64,000 nucleotides of DNA from Ophiocordyceps camponoti-saundersi (nom. inval.) (Eukaryota > Ascomycota > Sordariomycetes > Hypocreales > Ophiocordycipitaceae). A model generated the notes under the pieces. That model saw only the letters and a list, made by a program, of their open reading frames with translations, was not told where the DNA came from and ran no database searches. Positions within the stretch are counted from its first letter, which is position 1, and each line of letters begins with the position of its first letter. The stretch is from the NCBI GenBank assembly GCA_003339415.1, contig PDHQ01000024.1, forward strand, positions 186,001-250,000, given 5' to 3'. Made by a program: the position numbers and the translations under genes. Positions 21,047 to 31,463 of the stretch are shown one piece after another.

Positions 21047-21955
21047 GCTTGGTAGGAGGCGGGTGATGTCTGCCTTTCTTTTTTTTTTTCCACACTCGAG
21101 GCTGAGATGGATGGTTGGCGGGGAATGCGAGGTGGTCGAGGCCTTGAGGGAGTGATGAGTGGTGGGTGGTGAGGATGAAGTTGGGGGGCGACACGTGATT
21201 ACCTTGCATTTGCTGAGAGGACGCCTCGTGCTTGTGGCTTATACATATGTATGCACAAGGCGCCTTGTCAGCAGCCACAGCTGTGATGCCGCCAAGGGCC
21301 TAAAAAGTGACGACATTTTCATATTGATAGCGTCGACAATGGAAATGATGGCATTGCATAACTCTGCTCATCGCGTCTAGTCGACTTTCTTCTCTAATGC
21401 AACTCAATCTTGCTCGACAGCTTGTTCGTTACCCAGGTAGGCTGTATTTGTATGTAAGCATATGCACGTCACGAAGCTAAGGCTTGTTGAAGATCCGGCA
21501 CACCACCCGACTCGAGGCCTCTCTCCCCGATCCGAAAAGCCTTCGATTACCTTTCTAGGTAGATGGATTGATGAAGAGGCTGTGGAATCTCTGGTTTCCT
21601 GAGCTTCGAGTGACACGTGCCTCCTTTCATGTGTGTCGAAGAACGGCTGGTATTGAGAGCAATGCCGAGGTTCTCGGACCGGCATGCATCTACAGAGGCA
21701 CCAACCTTGCAACCGTCGTTGAGACGCAAGAAAGTCGTCATAACAAAGCAGCTCCTACCATCTACAAGTATAATGACCGCTCTAAGCTTTATCTTCTACT
21801 ACAAGTGCAAGGAACCGCGGCTGAGATGGTGAAGCAGGCAGACATCGTTCTTCCCGGCTTGATTCTATTCACATCTATTCACAGACGTACCTCAACCTTT
21901 AGCTCAGTAAAGGGGTCGCTGCCGCCTAATACTGCTAGACCGGGTAAGTGCGTCA
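21047..21955. other. Intergenic, 909 bp
   Basis: TFB5 promoter side and 3' flank of the repeat-protein gene. It contains one TACATATGTA palindrome (21242), about 200 bp upstream of the TFB5 start. No supported gene. Confidence 0.6.
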
Positions 21956-22876
21956 CTACTTGTTGAGCGGCCTGTTGCCGCCGATCTGTCCAGCCGGGTT
22001 CTGCCTGTTGCCGGCCTGCCCAGCGCCTGCCTGCCCAGCACCGGGCTGAACGGCCCCGGGCTGAGCAACGTTGTTTTGCCTGTTTCCAGCCTGCCCAGCG
22101 CCGGGCAGAGCGGCGCCCGGCTGGATGGCACCGGGCTGAGCGGCACCGGGCTGAACTGCGCCGGGCTGAGCGGCGCCGGGCTGAACTGCGCCGGGCTGAG
22201 CGGCGCCGGGCTGAGCGGCACCGGGCTGAACTGCGCCAGGTTGAGCGGCACCGGGCCGAGCGGCGCCGGGTTGTCCAGCGTTGGCTTGCCTGTTGCCGGC
22301 TTGCCCAGCGGGGTTTTGCACAGCGCCAGGCTGAGCGGCGCCGGGTTGTCCAGCGTTGATTTGCCTGTTGCCGGCTTGCCCAGCGGGGTTCTGCACGTTA
22401 CCGAGCTGGCCGTTATTTGCCTGGCCCTGGCTTGCCTGTCCATTGCCGACCTGGCCGACGTTGTTTTGCCCAACGTTGCCCTGACCGTTGTTATTATTCC
22501 CCGCCCCTTGTGCCCTTATCAGAGCTTGTTTCTGCTGTTCAAGGGCACCGGTCTGCTGCGCCCTCAGAGCATTGCCCAGCCCTGGGTTACCAGCTTCGTC
22601 CGCTTCTCTCGCATTTTCCTCCTTCCCAGCTTGGAGATCCTCCAATTCTTCGATCCGTTCCTGAACGGGGTCCGTCACGGGCGTCGGTGTCGGTAGCCCG
22701 GACGGTAGTGCCGGGACGGCGTTGGGCTGTACGGCCGTCGGGGCTGCGACTTGGGCGACGGCGGCGGCGGCAACTAGCTCACGACAAGGTCAGACTGCTG
22801 CGCTGCGAAAAGAGCACTGTTATGAAGCTGGCTTAGACGTACGGGAGAAGATGATTGCAGCTGAGAGGCGAAGCAT
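21956..22876 (-). CDS. Secreted low-complexity Gln-Pro-Gly-Ala repeat protein
   Basis: Exons on the minus strand 22876-22843 and 22773-21956 (intron 69 nt, donor GTACGT, CTGAC branch, acceptor CTAG) give 283 aa. The short first exon supplies [12 protein letters not shown], which with AAAAVAQVA forms a signal peptide. Residues about 45-95 form a charged helix-like segment ([20 protein letters not shown]). The rest is an imperfect repeat of units such as GAAQPGAVQ and [10 protein letters not shown], with no Cys and almost no aromatic residues. Such a polar, unfolded, secreted repeat suggests a wall-associated or matrix protein, but no family is recognised. The repeat DNA is GC-rich and tandem, so repeat number may vary between strains. 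It lies in the accessory-looking 22-26 kb stretch. Confidence 0.72.
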
Positions 22877-22998
22877 GATGTGTCGATGTTTGATGCGTGG
22901 TGGTTCTCGAGAGAGACAAGGTAAGACTAGAGGACGATTAAAAGTGGCAGACGAACATGTTCTTCACGTCACAGCTGAGGTCCAGAGGTCCAGAGGTC

Positions 22999-23004
22999 TA
23001 TATA
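22999..23004 (-). promoter_or_regulatory. TATA box of the repeat-protein gene
   Basis: TATATA inside the palindrome TCTATATAGA, about 125 bp upstream of the ATG at 22876 on the minus strand. Good spacing for a TATA-driven gene. Confidence 0.45.
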
Positions 23005-23488
23005 GACGGGACGAGTGGACATGTGCGGGATAAACGTAATTCTCTCCAGCAAAGGGCGAGTCATTCTCCCAACCATGACTATGCTCGTGTAGCAGGTATC
23101 AATGAGTGACAAGTATCACAGCCGTTGTGTAAGGGATTTATCTGAACTAGGGCCGTAACCAGATGATCCTATCCATGCTGTCTACTCAGCAGCTGGTAGA
23201 TGCTGCTTCAAGTCATCTGATACGAAATCATCCTTGCCATGAAGAACCCACAACGTCTTCGAGGGAAAGAATATAATTGCTCAACTATAGGAAACATGCT
23301 CTCGGAGCTGAGAGATGTTTATGGGTTATGCTGCCTCCTTTGCAACTCAACTCCTGAGATGAGGCTCTTCTGATAACCCCTTTCCCCCTCTCCTCTGCGT
23401 GATTATCTTGTGCCCTCCTCTCTCCCCTCTTCCTTGTGCTTTGTGTCGGAGGTATACAGCCTGTAATACCATAGACGCCCTATAGGTC

Positions 23489-23722
23489 CTGAAACGAACA
23501 TGGAAACACGTCTGGGATATGCTTCAGCGGATCAACGATATGTATGTGGAAGCAGACTCTGCAACATTGTCTTGTGTGTCCTTTCTCGTGACCTTGATAG
23601 GGAGTCATTTGGATGCTTGGAAGACGCTTGGAAGTGTTTCAGGACGGCTTCGAGAAGTTTTCATGGATCGAAAAGGAGCGGAGCTGAACTGGAGAAAGGT
23701 GCGATACGCGCTGAAAGAATAG
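23489..23722 (+). pseudogene. Possible gene remnant or terminal exon
   Basis: A 77-codon frame begins right after a CCTATAG splice-acceptor-like sequence and ends with TAG. The translation looks protein-like: WKHVWDMLQRINDMYVEA, then AWKTLGSVSGRLREVF, ending RYALKE, a helix-rich composition. No upstream exon or start could be joined to it, since a stop codon precedes it in frame. It may be the last exon of a decayed gene. I do not recognise the family. Confidence 0.25.
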
Positions 23723-24171
23723 ATGATACAGCGTGTATGTTATAAACACGCTGTTATACTTGGAGGAGGATCACCGAGGTTTATATCTGCTGGCCACGTG
23801 GGCGTTGTGGTGTGAAAGTGATTTGCGGAGAGAGAGAGAGAACTGTCGAACATGCTATTGGTCTACTGGATTATTCTTGAGGTCCAGTAAACCCGTCTCC
23901 TCGTGAACTGTTTGTCAAACATTTGGCGAGAGGTTCACTATAAGGGGGCTTCAGGTTGATGCTACAGAAGATCTGAAGAAATGAAAGCATCAAAGGGTAA
24001 GTCAGCAGTTGAAAGAACTCTCAACTAGGATGAAGAGTTTATCCACCTCGAAGCTTGGAGGATATATGCCATGTCATGGCAACCCCGCTTCTCCCAAGGG
24101 CCCAGACCTGCAGACGCTATTCGCGGAATCTCAACTGAACAAGGCACAGCATCTCTCTCTCTCTCTCACGC

Positions 24172-24303
24172 GGCTGCAGTCAGCTGCAGATCGCTGACAT
24201 TTGACGTAGGCAATCTCTCGTCGTTACCGTCTCTTCGAAACTTGGCAGAACAAAAATCTCTCCCCCCCTTCTATCGAGGCTGCAGTCATCTGTAGATCGC
24301 CGA
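24172..24303 (+). repeat. Pair of imperfect 26-bp direct repeats
   Basis: Copies at 24172-24197 and 24278-24303 match at 23 of 26 positions, each containing GGCTGCAGTCA followed by AGATCG. Two of the three mismatches are transitions. Confidence 0.6.
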
Positions 24304-24572
24304 GTTGAGAACTCGACTGTTGAAGCTGATGCTACACAGCATGACCGACTGCTGTGTACCAGCCATTTCCAGACTAGTTCTTAGGCACTCGCTATAAGAT
24401 TCGTGACTGTAAGATATGACTTGGCTTCTCCTACGACTTCTGTCAACCCGCGGACTCTAACTCATACGGGTATGTAACCCTTACTTTCGTTTCTCATGCC
24501 CGAGTCCAAACAAGTGCTCGCATCATCTTACAAAAGCAATCAACCACAAGCTTCCTAGCGACTATACGAACA

Positions 24573-25061
24573 ATGGAGGCGACAACTGGAGTTTCGCCTC
24601 AAGACTCGTCCGCGGAGAATCGAGTCCCTCCTCCCGACAGTCAAGCACAAGTCAGCCAGCATCAGAAGGAACTCAGCAAGATACTCAAAGGCATCAAGCA
24701 CGACGTTACATTGCTTGGAGTTTTATCCCTCGGCAAGGATGGCATCCTTCGCTCCCTGACCGCCGATCGCCAAGTTGTCGATGCCGTCGCGCTGTCACCC
24801 CCGCTGATCAAGGCGATGCTTGACCGCATGCCGTTCGACCGGCAGAACGAGATTGATTACCGTGGTGTGGATGGTAGGAACGTTCCTCGTGAGCAGTGGT
24901 TTCATCCGGATAAGCATCTCCTTCCACCGCCTCTTGTCGTGTCGGAGGAGAGGCGGAGGGAGGCCGAGGCCAAGCTGAAGGAGAATAGGAAGTGGTTGGA
25001 GGAGAGGGCGGAGGAGGACCGTGACCCGTGTATCTGGTCAGATCATGACGTGGGACTTTGA
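24573..25061 (+). CDS. Small protein related to its secreted neighbour (LGxDGxLR motif)
   Basis: Intron-less frame of 162 aa with ATG in an AACAATGG context. There is no signal peptide, so it is probably cytosolic unless an upstream exon is missing. Residues 53-75 read LGKDGILRSLTADRQVVD followed by ALSP, which lines up with LGSDGVLRTFSKDRQVLD plus QLDP in the next gene downstream. A VDGR tetrapeptide further on is also shared. The C-terminal half is charged, with a helical stretch (ERRREAEAKLKENRKWLEER) and one Cys near the end. The two genes look like diverged tandem paralogues in the same orientation. Function unknown. A TATAA at about 24393 could serve as promoter element. Confidence 0.6.
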   Translation: MEATTGVSPQDSSAENRVPPPDSQAQVSQHQKELSKILKGIKHDVTLLGVLSLGKDGILRSLTADRQVVDAVALSPPLIKAMLDRMPFDRQNEIDYRGVDGRNVPREQWFHPDKHLLPPPLVVSEERRREAEAKLKENRKWLEERAEEDRDPCIWSDHDVGL

Positions 25062-25420
25062 TGGAGAGTCGGGAGCAGCTAGAGTTGATGACGGGATGGA
25101 TGGGGGTTTTGTTTCTAGGGCTTACTTGGCGTGGTATTCGCTCTTTACGGTAACTTGATGCAAGGCATCGGAATGGCTAGCGATTGAGGGCTCGTTCTAC
25201 TGCATCATGGTCGAGCATCTACTATCGTGACTGAAACATGATGCTGACGCTTACACCAAGACTGCATGTTGAATGCTCTCTATGGATGAAGAGCATCTAC
25301 GGGGTATAAATATCACGAGAATGAGTCCTAGATCATGGAGTCCTTAACTGAAACCAGATCGATATTCCACCATATAGCTTCTTCATTAAGAAATTACTCC
25401 GTCTCTTACCATCTCGAGCC
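25062..25420. other. Intergenic, 359 bp
   Basis: 3' flank of the first paralogue and promoter of the second, including the TATA box at 25305. Nothing else is evident. Confidence 0.55.
25305..25312 (+). promoter_or_regulatory. TATA box of the small secreted Cys-rich protein gene
   Basis: TATAAATA about 110 bp upstream of the ATG at 25421, a near-consensus TATA box at normal spacing. Confidence 0.5.
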
Positions 25421-26125
25421 ATGAAGTCTACTCTCTCCATCCCCTTTCTCTGCCAAGTCTCGGCCTTTCTACTGCCTCTGGTGAGCTTCCCCTTCAGTGC
25501 CAACCATGTAGTCTCTTCTTCTTCTCTTCACTCTATTCAGGAAGGGACTTTTCTGCAAGCAACCTCTTCTTCTTACTGACTCTCCCAACCCGCCCTCCAG
25601 GTCTCCGCCTCGCCCGCGGGAACCGCTTCAACCCTACGCTATGTCTCCGGCAGCGTGAGCGACGTAGCCAACAGCATGAAGTACACAGACGAAAGCGTCT
25701 TCACCCTCGGCTCCGACGGCGTCCTCCGAACCTTTAGCAAGGACCGCCAAGTCCTCGACTACCGCCAGCTCGACCCCCAACAGGCTCGCGATCTGGCCGC
25801 CAAGCAGGTAGACGCGTGGGAGCGAAGCGGCAAGCCCGTGCCGGACTCTGTCGTCGCCGTGGCCAAGTCTTCCGTCGACGGCCGTCTCGTCACCGATATC
25901 GACCAGCTTATGAACCCGGAGGAGAAGCCGGCTGTGGTGGAGGGTCAGTCTGAGGCTTCCGTGTCGCAGAACGCTCGCCGCTCCCCTGGGACACTGTTCC
26001 GTCGCGCGGGACCGCGGGTTTGTCCTGGATCGCCGGGTTGTTCGAGTCTTGCTGATTGTCAGCGTCATCACTGTAACGCGTGCTTCTTCCCTCATGGTCC
26101 CCCTCACGGTACTTGCTTCTTGTAA
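25421..26125 (+). CDS. Small secreted Cys-rich protein, effector-like
   Basis: Exons 25421-25480 and 25601-26125 (intron 120 nt, phase 0) give 194 aa. The first exon encodes a signal peptide (MKSTLSIPFLCQVSAFLLPL) that a single-frame reading would miss. Residues 56-79 carry the LGSDGVLR...DRQVLD motif shared with the upstream gene. Two Arg-Arg sites (about 146-147 and 154-155) resemble Kex2 cleavage points. They are followed by a 40-residue C-terminal part with six cysteines at 161, 167, 173, 178, 181 and 192, also rich in His, Pro and Gly. Layout (signal, acidic pro-region, RR sites, compact Cys tail) fits a processed secreted peptide. Effector or antimicrobial action is inference only; no family is recognised with certainty. 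Confidence 0.72.
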
Positions 26126-28197
26126 AGGATGGTTGTCATCTTGGATATGAGAGATGTTTGTGAGCATGGAAGCTGCTTTATCGAGGATGGACAATGGACT
26201 CGACGGTGGTTGTGGCTCTTGATTCATCTGTCGGAATGTCTCTCGGCAATATAGCCTTCAAAGGGCCGTCTGCGACTTGACAGCTTGTAAGTCAGAGACG
26301 AAGGCAGATGACAGCTAGGAGGAGCCTAGAACACAAGTATGGGACATTTGTGAGCCTCGAAGAACCCGTGTCTCATTCTCTGATAAGTGTCTTTGGCCGA
26401 GGTGACCGCACCGTGGTGGATGGAACAGCCACTGGTAATGTGAGACTGCAAGTTGATGAATGGGAACCACGGATGTTTCATGGCTTGCGTACGGAATATA
26501 TTGTTATACGTAAAGCTCACCATGCACTATATCACTATCTTGTATAGCTTGCCTCTCCTCACATCAGCCGACTTGAGTTCTTCCCCAACTATATATACAT
26601 ATATCAGCACTATAAGCTCCGCTCAACGAGAATATGGAACATGGCACCGTCGTCGTGTTCCGTAGTGAGCATTCGAAGTTCATCACGCGTGATGGGCGAG
26701 TAGGTACCTAGATGCAGCGGAACCGGCGCCGATGTCTTATATGAGTAGTCAAGACTATATTACTCAAGTATCGGCAAGCAATCCGGAACGAAGACACACA
26801 CTGCAGGACAGAACGCCTCGTAAGGCAGCTAGACTACATCTTATACATGACATCTAAAAATACAGGAAGAAAACTCTACAGAATGATTCCAAAGGGGACT
26901 TGATGAGAAGGACGGTGCGGTAAAGACATCATTGGCGTCGCCGTTTTCCTCGAGAACCTCGGCCCTAGATATGTAAGAGCAGATATGAGAGTAGAATCCC
27001 CTCTTCTCTCTAGATGGGATTCTCTGAGCAAGCTGCGGCTAAATCAATAACACGGATACCCGGGCAATCTGTTTACCAGCCTCATCTGACTCCCCGTTTG
27101 CAGGTTACATGCAAGGTTCGGCTAATGCCATGCTATGTACGGATATGCTCTTACATATCTAGCTCTTAGCCACGATGGCTGACGTCTCGTCTCCGCTACC
27201 ACCTACCTACTTACCTACCTATGTATAGCGTCGAAGCCACCGTGTTGCTGCATGTAATCAGCAGGGAGGGAAGTTTTCCTTCTCACTTACATACTTGCGT
27301 CTTTAAGATTAGAAACTTGAGCCGCATTTTACATGCATACATACATACAACAAGCCACACCTTGGCCTGCATGCAGACGCACATACTGTACGTACGGGTA
27401 GTCCCTACGGACATGTGCAGTAACATGCATACGAAGGGTCTCTCCGTTGTCAACAACAACAACAACAACAACAACAACTCAACGTCTCCAGCGTTTTCTC
27501 TTTATATATATAGATACTCAAATTGCTCGTGAGTACCTTGATCGCCGACTGATCAGATGAAAGGTTACGGAGATCAGTTCGTCACGAGGAGGAGCATAAC
27601 AGTGGAGAAGGGCAGGGTCTTGGGCTTGTGACGAGAATGTATGTAATTTCGGCCGACTGATGCTATAAATCGCGTATGATCCCAGCACATTGCTTTTGAG
27701 GCAGCAGGAAGCAGACGAGATTGGGTTGTGAAAGATGCCTGAGGCGTGAGGCGGATATGTACGTACAATGTAGTACCCAGGTGTGCTTGATCGACAAAAA
27801 AAAACATGTACTGTGCGAGTTTGCATGCGGTCAGGGCTACAGGCAGCCTAGAGCAAGCCAAGAGGAAGCCAGTTGACAGGCGCTTTTACGGTTTTTACCG
27901 ACGTTGGAGAGATGTCAGATACAGTGCGAACCTGTCATGCATGTCGTACTGCAGTCTGCAGGGCCTCGTCCAGATAACGTTGAGCTGATCAGGCAGGGGC
28001 AGGAAGCGGCGCAAACAACAATAGAGGACATCAAGGTGCCCCCAAAATAGCACGGAAGGGAACAACTTGCTCCTCTCTCATCAAACCACGCCTCTCCTCC
28101 TTTACGGGCCTCACCACCCATCACACGCCCCTCCCAACCACGCCTCCAATCACGTCTCCAATCACGCCTCCAATCGCGCCCGAAATCGAGGCACAAG
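26126..28197. other. Intergenic, 2.07 kb
   Basis: Gene-poor stretch with TACC/CATA repeats near 27200-27400 and a (CAA)9 tract. It also holds a CCTCCAATCACG-type imperfect repeat at about 28140-28180 just before DCD1. No coding frame with support. Confidence 0.55.
27451..27478 (+). repeat. (CAA)9 microsatellite
   Basis: Nine consecutive CAA units in non-coding DNA. Confidence 0.85.
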
Positions 28198-29561
28198 ATG
28201 CTAATCGGTGTCTGCGGAGGTAAGTTTGACTCTCAGTATGACAGATGCCGAGATTACCCACACCTGCCTGCCTGCCTGCCTCCCTACCTCCCTACCAAGG
28301 CAGCCAACGTGAAAGGAGAGGAAGAAGAACAAGAAGAAGAAGAAAATAAAAGCTCACAAAGAAAAAACTAAAAGCCATTTGCTCCGGCAAGAAGACGGTG
28401 GCGCGATACCTGGTCGAGCATCATGGCTTCAAGCAGCTGCATCTGCGCGGCCCCGACGATGACGACAAAGACGAGGGCGACGTAAACAAAGATTCTCCGC
28501 CGTCAGAATTGGCCACCAGCAGCCCGCCATCGCCAACTGCCTTCGCCGGCGCCTTGACAGCCAGCGCGCTGACGGCCCGACCCGGCGCCCAGCCTCAATC
28601 TTTGTCGCCCTCGTCGTCGTCGCTCGTCCTGGGCCCGTCGCATCCGGAGACCTTCGCCACGGCTGAGGCGCTGCTAGACTTCGTCACGCGTCGCTGGCAG
28701 GACCGGTTCGTCATCGCCAATCTACCGTCCGAGGCCGTAGCCGACGTCTTCGCCCGTCGTCCCTTCTTCCTCCTACTCTCCATAGACGCGCCCGTCTCGG
28801 TCCGTTGGCGACGCTTCCAGCAGCGCAACGGCGAAATTAGCCTCGACCATTTCGTCGCTCGCAGCGATGCGCAACTCTATCACGCGACGACCGGCCAACA
28901 GCCGCTCATATCCCGCGCCACCGTCCGCCTGCTCAACACGTCGGAATCCCTAGCTCATCTTTACGCCTCGCTAGGCAAGCTAGATGTGACGAACCCAGAT
29001 AGGCTGCGGCCCGGTTGGGACACGTACTTTATGGCCCTGGCGTCGCTGGCCGCTCAGCGCTCCAACTGCATGAAGCGCCGCGTCGGGTGCGTCCTCGTCG
29101 GCAAGGAGCACGGCGTCATCAGCACTGGCTACAACGGCACGCCCCGTGGCCTTCGCAACTGCATATCCGGCGGCTGCCCTCGCTGCAACGATGCGAACAA
29201 TAGCTCCGGCGTCGCGTTATCCACCTGTCTGTGCATCCACGCCGAGGAAAACGCGTTGCTGGAGGCCGGTAGAGACCGGATCCGCCCTGGCGCCGTCCTC
29301 TACTGCGACACTTGTCCGTGCCTGACGTGCAGCATCAAGATCTGCCAAGTCGGCATAGCCGAGGTCGTCTACACCCGCGACTACAGCATGGACAGCGCCA
29401 CCGCCGCCGTCTTCAGCCAGGCCGGAGTTAAACTGCGGCAGTTTACGCCGGTGAGTAGTCGGTGACGGTGGGAAAGTAAACAAAAAGAGCTGGCCAGCTA
29501 ATCGCGGTCACAGCCGCATACCGGACTGGTCCACCTGGAGAGGATGGAGCTCTATGACTGA
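28198..29561 (+). CDS. DCD1: Deoxycytidylate (dCMP) deaminase
   Basis: Zinc enzyme that converts dCMP to dUMP, feeding thymidylate synthesis. Exons 28198-28219, 28375-29450 and 29514-29561 give 381 aa. The 22-nt first exon supplies MLIGVCG, which with AICSGKKTVARYLVEHHGF forms the N-terminal P-loop-like segment typical of fungal Dcd1. The deaminase domain has a YNGTPRGLRNC substrate segment, the catalytic HAEENALLEAG (His296, Glu298) and the zinc pair PCLTC (Cys323, Cys326). The short last exon (PHTGLVHLERMELYD) matches the conserved family end. Intron one (155 nt) ends in AAG, a less common acceptor, but the phase is right. A low-complexity acidic and Ser/Pro insert lies after the P-loop segment. 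Confidence 0.93.
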
Positions 29562-29795
29562 CAGAGCCCCAGAGAGAGAGAGAGAGAGAGAGGAGGAAGA
29601 GGAAAGTATTGGGTTTCGTCTTGCCTGCTTGACACATGCATACTACAAGTGTTCGGAACAGTGACCGAGTTGGCTCAGGTGGCTTTGGAACAAGGGCAAA
29701 GTAAAGACAAGGGGTCTCGACAATAACAAACAGGCCGGGTCTAGATTCTTCTTATTCTTCTACTTCTTCTTCACCATTGTCTCTCCGTCCCCGGC

Positions 29796-29939
29796 GGTTC
29801 TAGGGTAAGGATCAGGCGCATTGATGAAGACTCACTCCCTTGGTGAAGCTGTGTCTACATACAATGATGCAACATTGTTGCTGATGGGCTCTAGGGTAAG
29901 GGTTGGGCGCATTAACGAAGACGGCCTTAAAGTGAAGCT
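29796..29939 (+). repeat. Imperfect duplicated element, about 53 bp
   Basis: The copies both begin with GG-T/C-TCTAGGGTAAGG and share GGCGCATT, GAAGAC and GTGAAGCT in order. In the best-aligned part most differences are transitions. Confidence 0.6.
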
Positions 29940-30879
29940 CCTCTTAATCTCAGAACTGGGGCTCATTGTTCTTTGAAACGAAACAGAGGCCCACGGTAGC
30001 ATTCTAGCGGGGACCGTCGGCGGCGCAAGCTTGCGGGGAGGGATTGGTAGAAGATGGATGCTACGGATAGATGGTAGATGGTGCTGGTAACCGCAGGACA
30101 GGCAGACGGGGGTGCTAGTAGGTAGATATTGACGGATACCAGACGGATACGATCATGCGAATACCATGCGACCGGCTCAGCGGCCGTGCTTAACCGCCCG
30201 CCAAGAGCTAGATGCGCGCGCGTCCGTGCTTATCTGTCTATCCATCTGGTCCATCCAGGAACGGGCCACGGCAGAGCCAAGTCAGGGGACCGACGGGAGG
30301 CCAAGACTAAAAACCAACTGGACTCTGTGCACGATAACTTTGATTACGAAGTCAGGCAATCAGAGCTGGGATCCAACGAACCAGGAAGGAGCCTCAACAA
30401 CCCACATGCCCGGGGTTGCCGCCGTGTGTCCGCTCTGCGTGTGTCCTCCTCCCGTCGTCAGGCCGTCACCGTACGAATACGAATAGATACAACAGACAAC
30501 AAGAGATGTAACCATGACGAGCAAAGCAAGTCTCCAGCCCTGCCATGCGGTGGGGCAGAGCCCTTTCGTTGTCTGACAGCGGACCTTGGGATAGCTTGTT
30601 TTTTTCTTTTTCCTTCCAGCCTGAAAAGAAAAAGAAAAGCAAAGGACAAGAAAAATAACAGAGGCGAGGGAAAAAAAAACGATGCCCAAAGACGTTTCGT
30701 TGCTTGTCTCGGTGACGGACCAGAGAAGCTACCTACCTACGGGCCGTCTATATCCGAACTTGAGACTTCTCTTGTTCGTGATGGGGACACGGACACCCCG
30801 GACCCTGGGGACTGAGAAGACGGGAACTAGGGGACTGGGGGAAGCCGGGGGACGCCGCGGGCGGGGGAGCCTGGAGAGA

Positions 30880-30882
<3 letters not shown>

Positions 30883-30920
<38 letters not shown>

Positions 30921-30993
30921 CGAGCATAAACAAGGGGCTGGGTTGTTGTGGGGTAATGGGGGGCTCTTGGGGTTGGGTGTCGGNNNNNNNNNN

Positions 30994-31083
<90 letters not shown>
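30883..31083 (+). repeat. Poly-G runs of 38 and 90 bases around a 10-N gap
   Basis: Runs of G at 30883-30920 and 30994-31083 surround N at 30984-30993. A similar AGCATAAACAAGGG sequence follows each run (about 30923 and 31106), so the two sides may be two assembled versions of one homopolymer locus. Confidence 0.85.
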
Positions 31084-31085
<2 letters not shown>

Positions 31086-31413
31086 TGGGAGAGAGAGGAG
31101 AGGCAAGCATAAACAAGGGCCTTGTTTGTTATCGACTTATTGACGTCTCTTGCGTTTGTGTCTCTGCGTTTGGGAAAGTAGGTATGCAATGTTTCTTAGC
31201 GGGTCATGCGGAATTACGGGGGAGGAGGGGGAAAGAACCAAAAAAAAAGGAGCTATACATGCAAAGTGAGAGTGAGAGCGAGAGGGTGCGTGGGCGTGTG
31301 AGTGAGAGACAGAGAGACAGAGAGAGAGAGAGAGAGTTCTGACTCTGATGCAGCTAGAGCCTAGAGGGAGAAGAGGGTGTGTAATCAAAAGAAAGGGTGG
31401 CAGAGGCGTGCGA

Positions 31414-31463
31414 TTAGCGCCCCGGCTGCCGCGCGTGAGACGCGTACCGACGCGGGGCGCTAA
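31414..31463 (+). other. GC-rich nested inverted repeat (hairpin)
   Basis: TTAGCGCCCCG (31414-31424) is perfectly complementary to CGGGGCGCTAA (31453-31463). Inside the 28-nt loop CGCGT and ACGCG form a further five-pair stem around GAG. It lies about 1.26 kb upstream of the WEE1 ATG. Not tRNA-like: no B box. Confidence 0.6.

Larger units (their letters stand above)
22877..24572. other. Gene-poor stretch, 1.7 kb
   Basis: It holds the TATA box of the leftward repeat-protein gene, a possible gene remnant at 23489-23722, and two imperfect 26-bp direct repeats (24172-24197, 24278-24303). Otherwise no supported gene. The base composition looks more AT-rich than the flanking housekeeping regions. 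Confidence 0.5.

Noticed and set aside
30129..30815. 228-codon forward frame
   Set aside because: Basic, irregular composition, no domain or homology-like motif, and unlike the codon use of neighbours.
30682..31342. Poly-Gly and poly-Pro frames of 120-153 codons
   Set aside because: Read through the poly-G runs and N gap; homopolymer artefacts.
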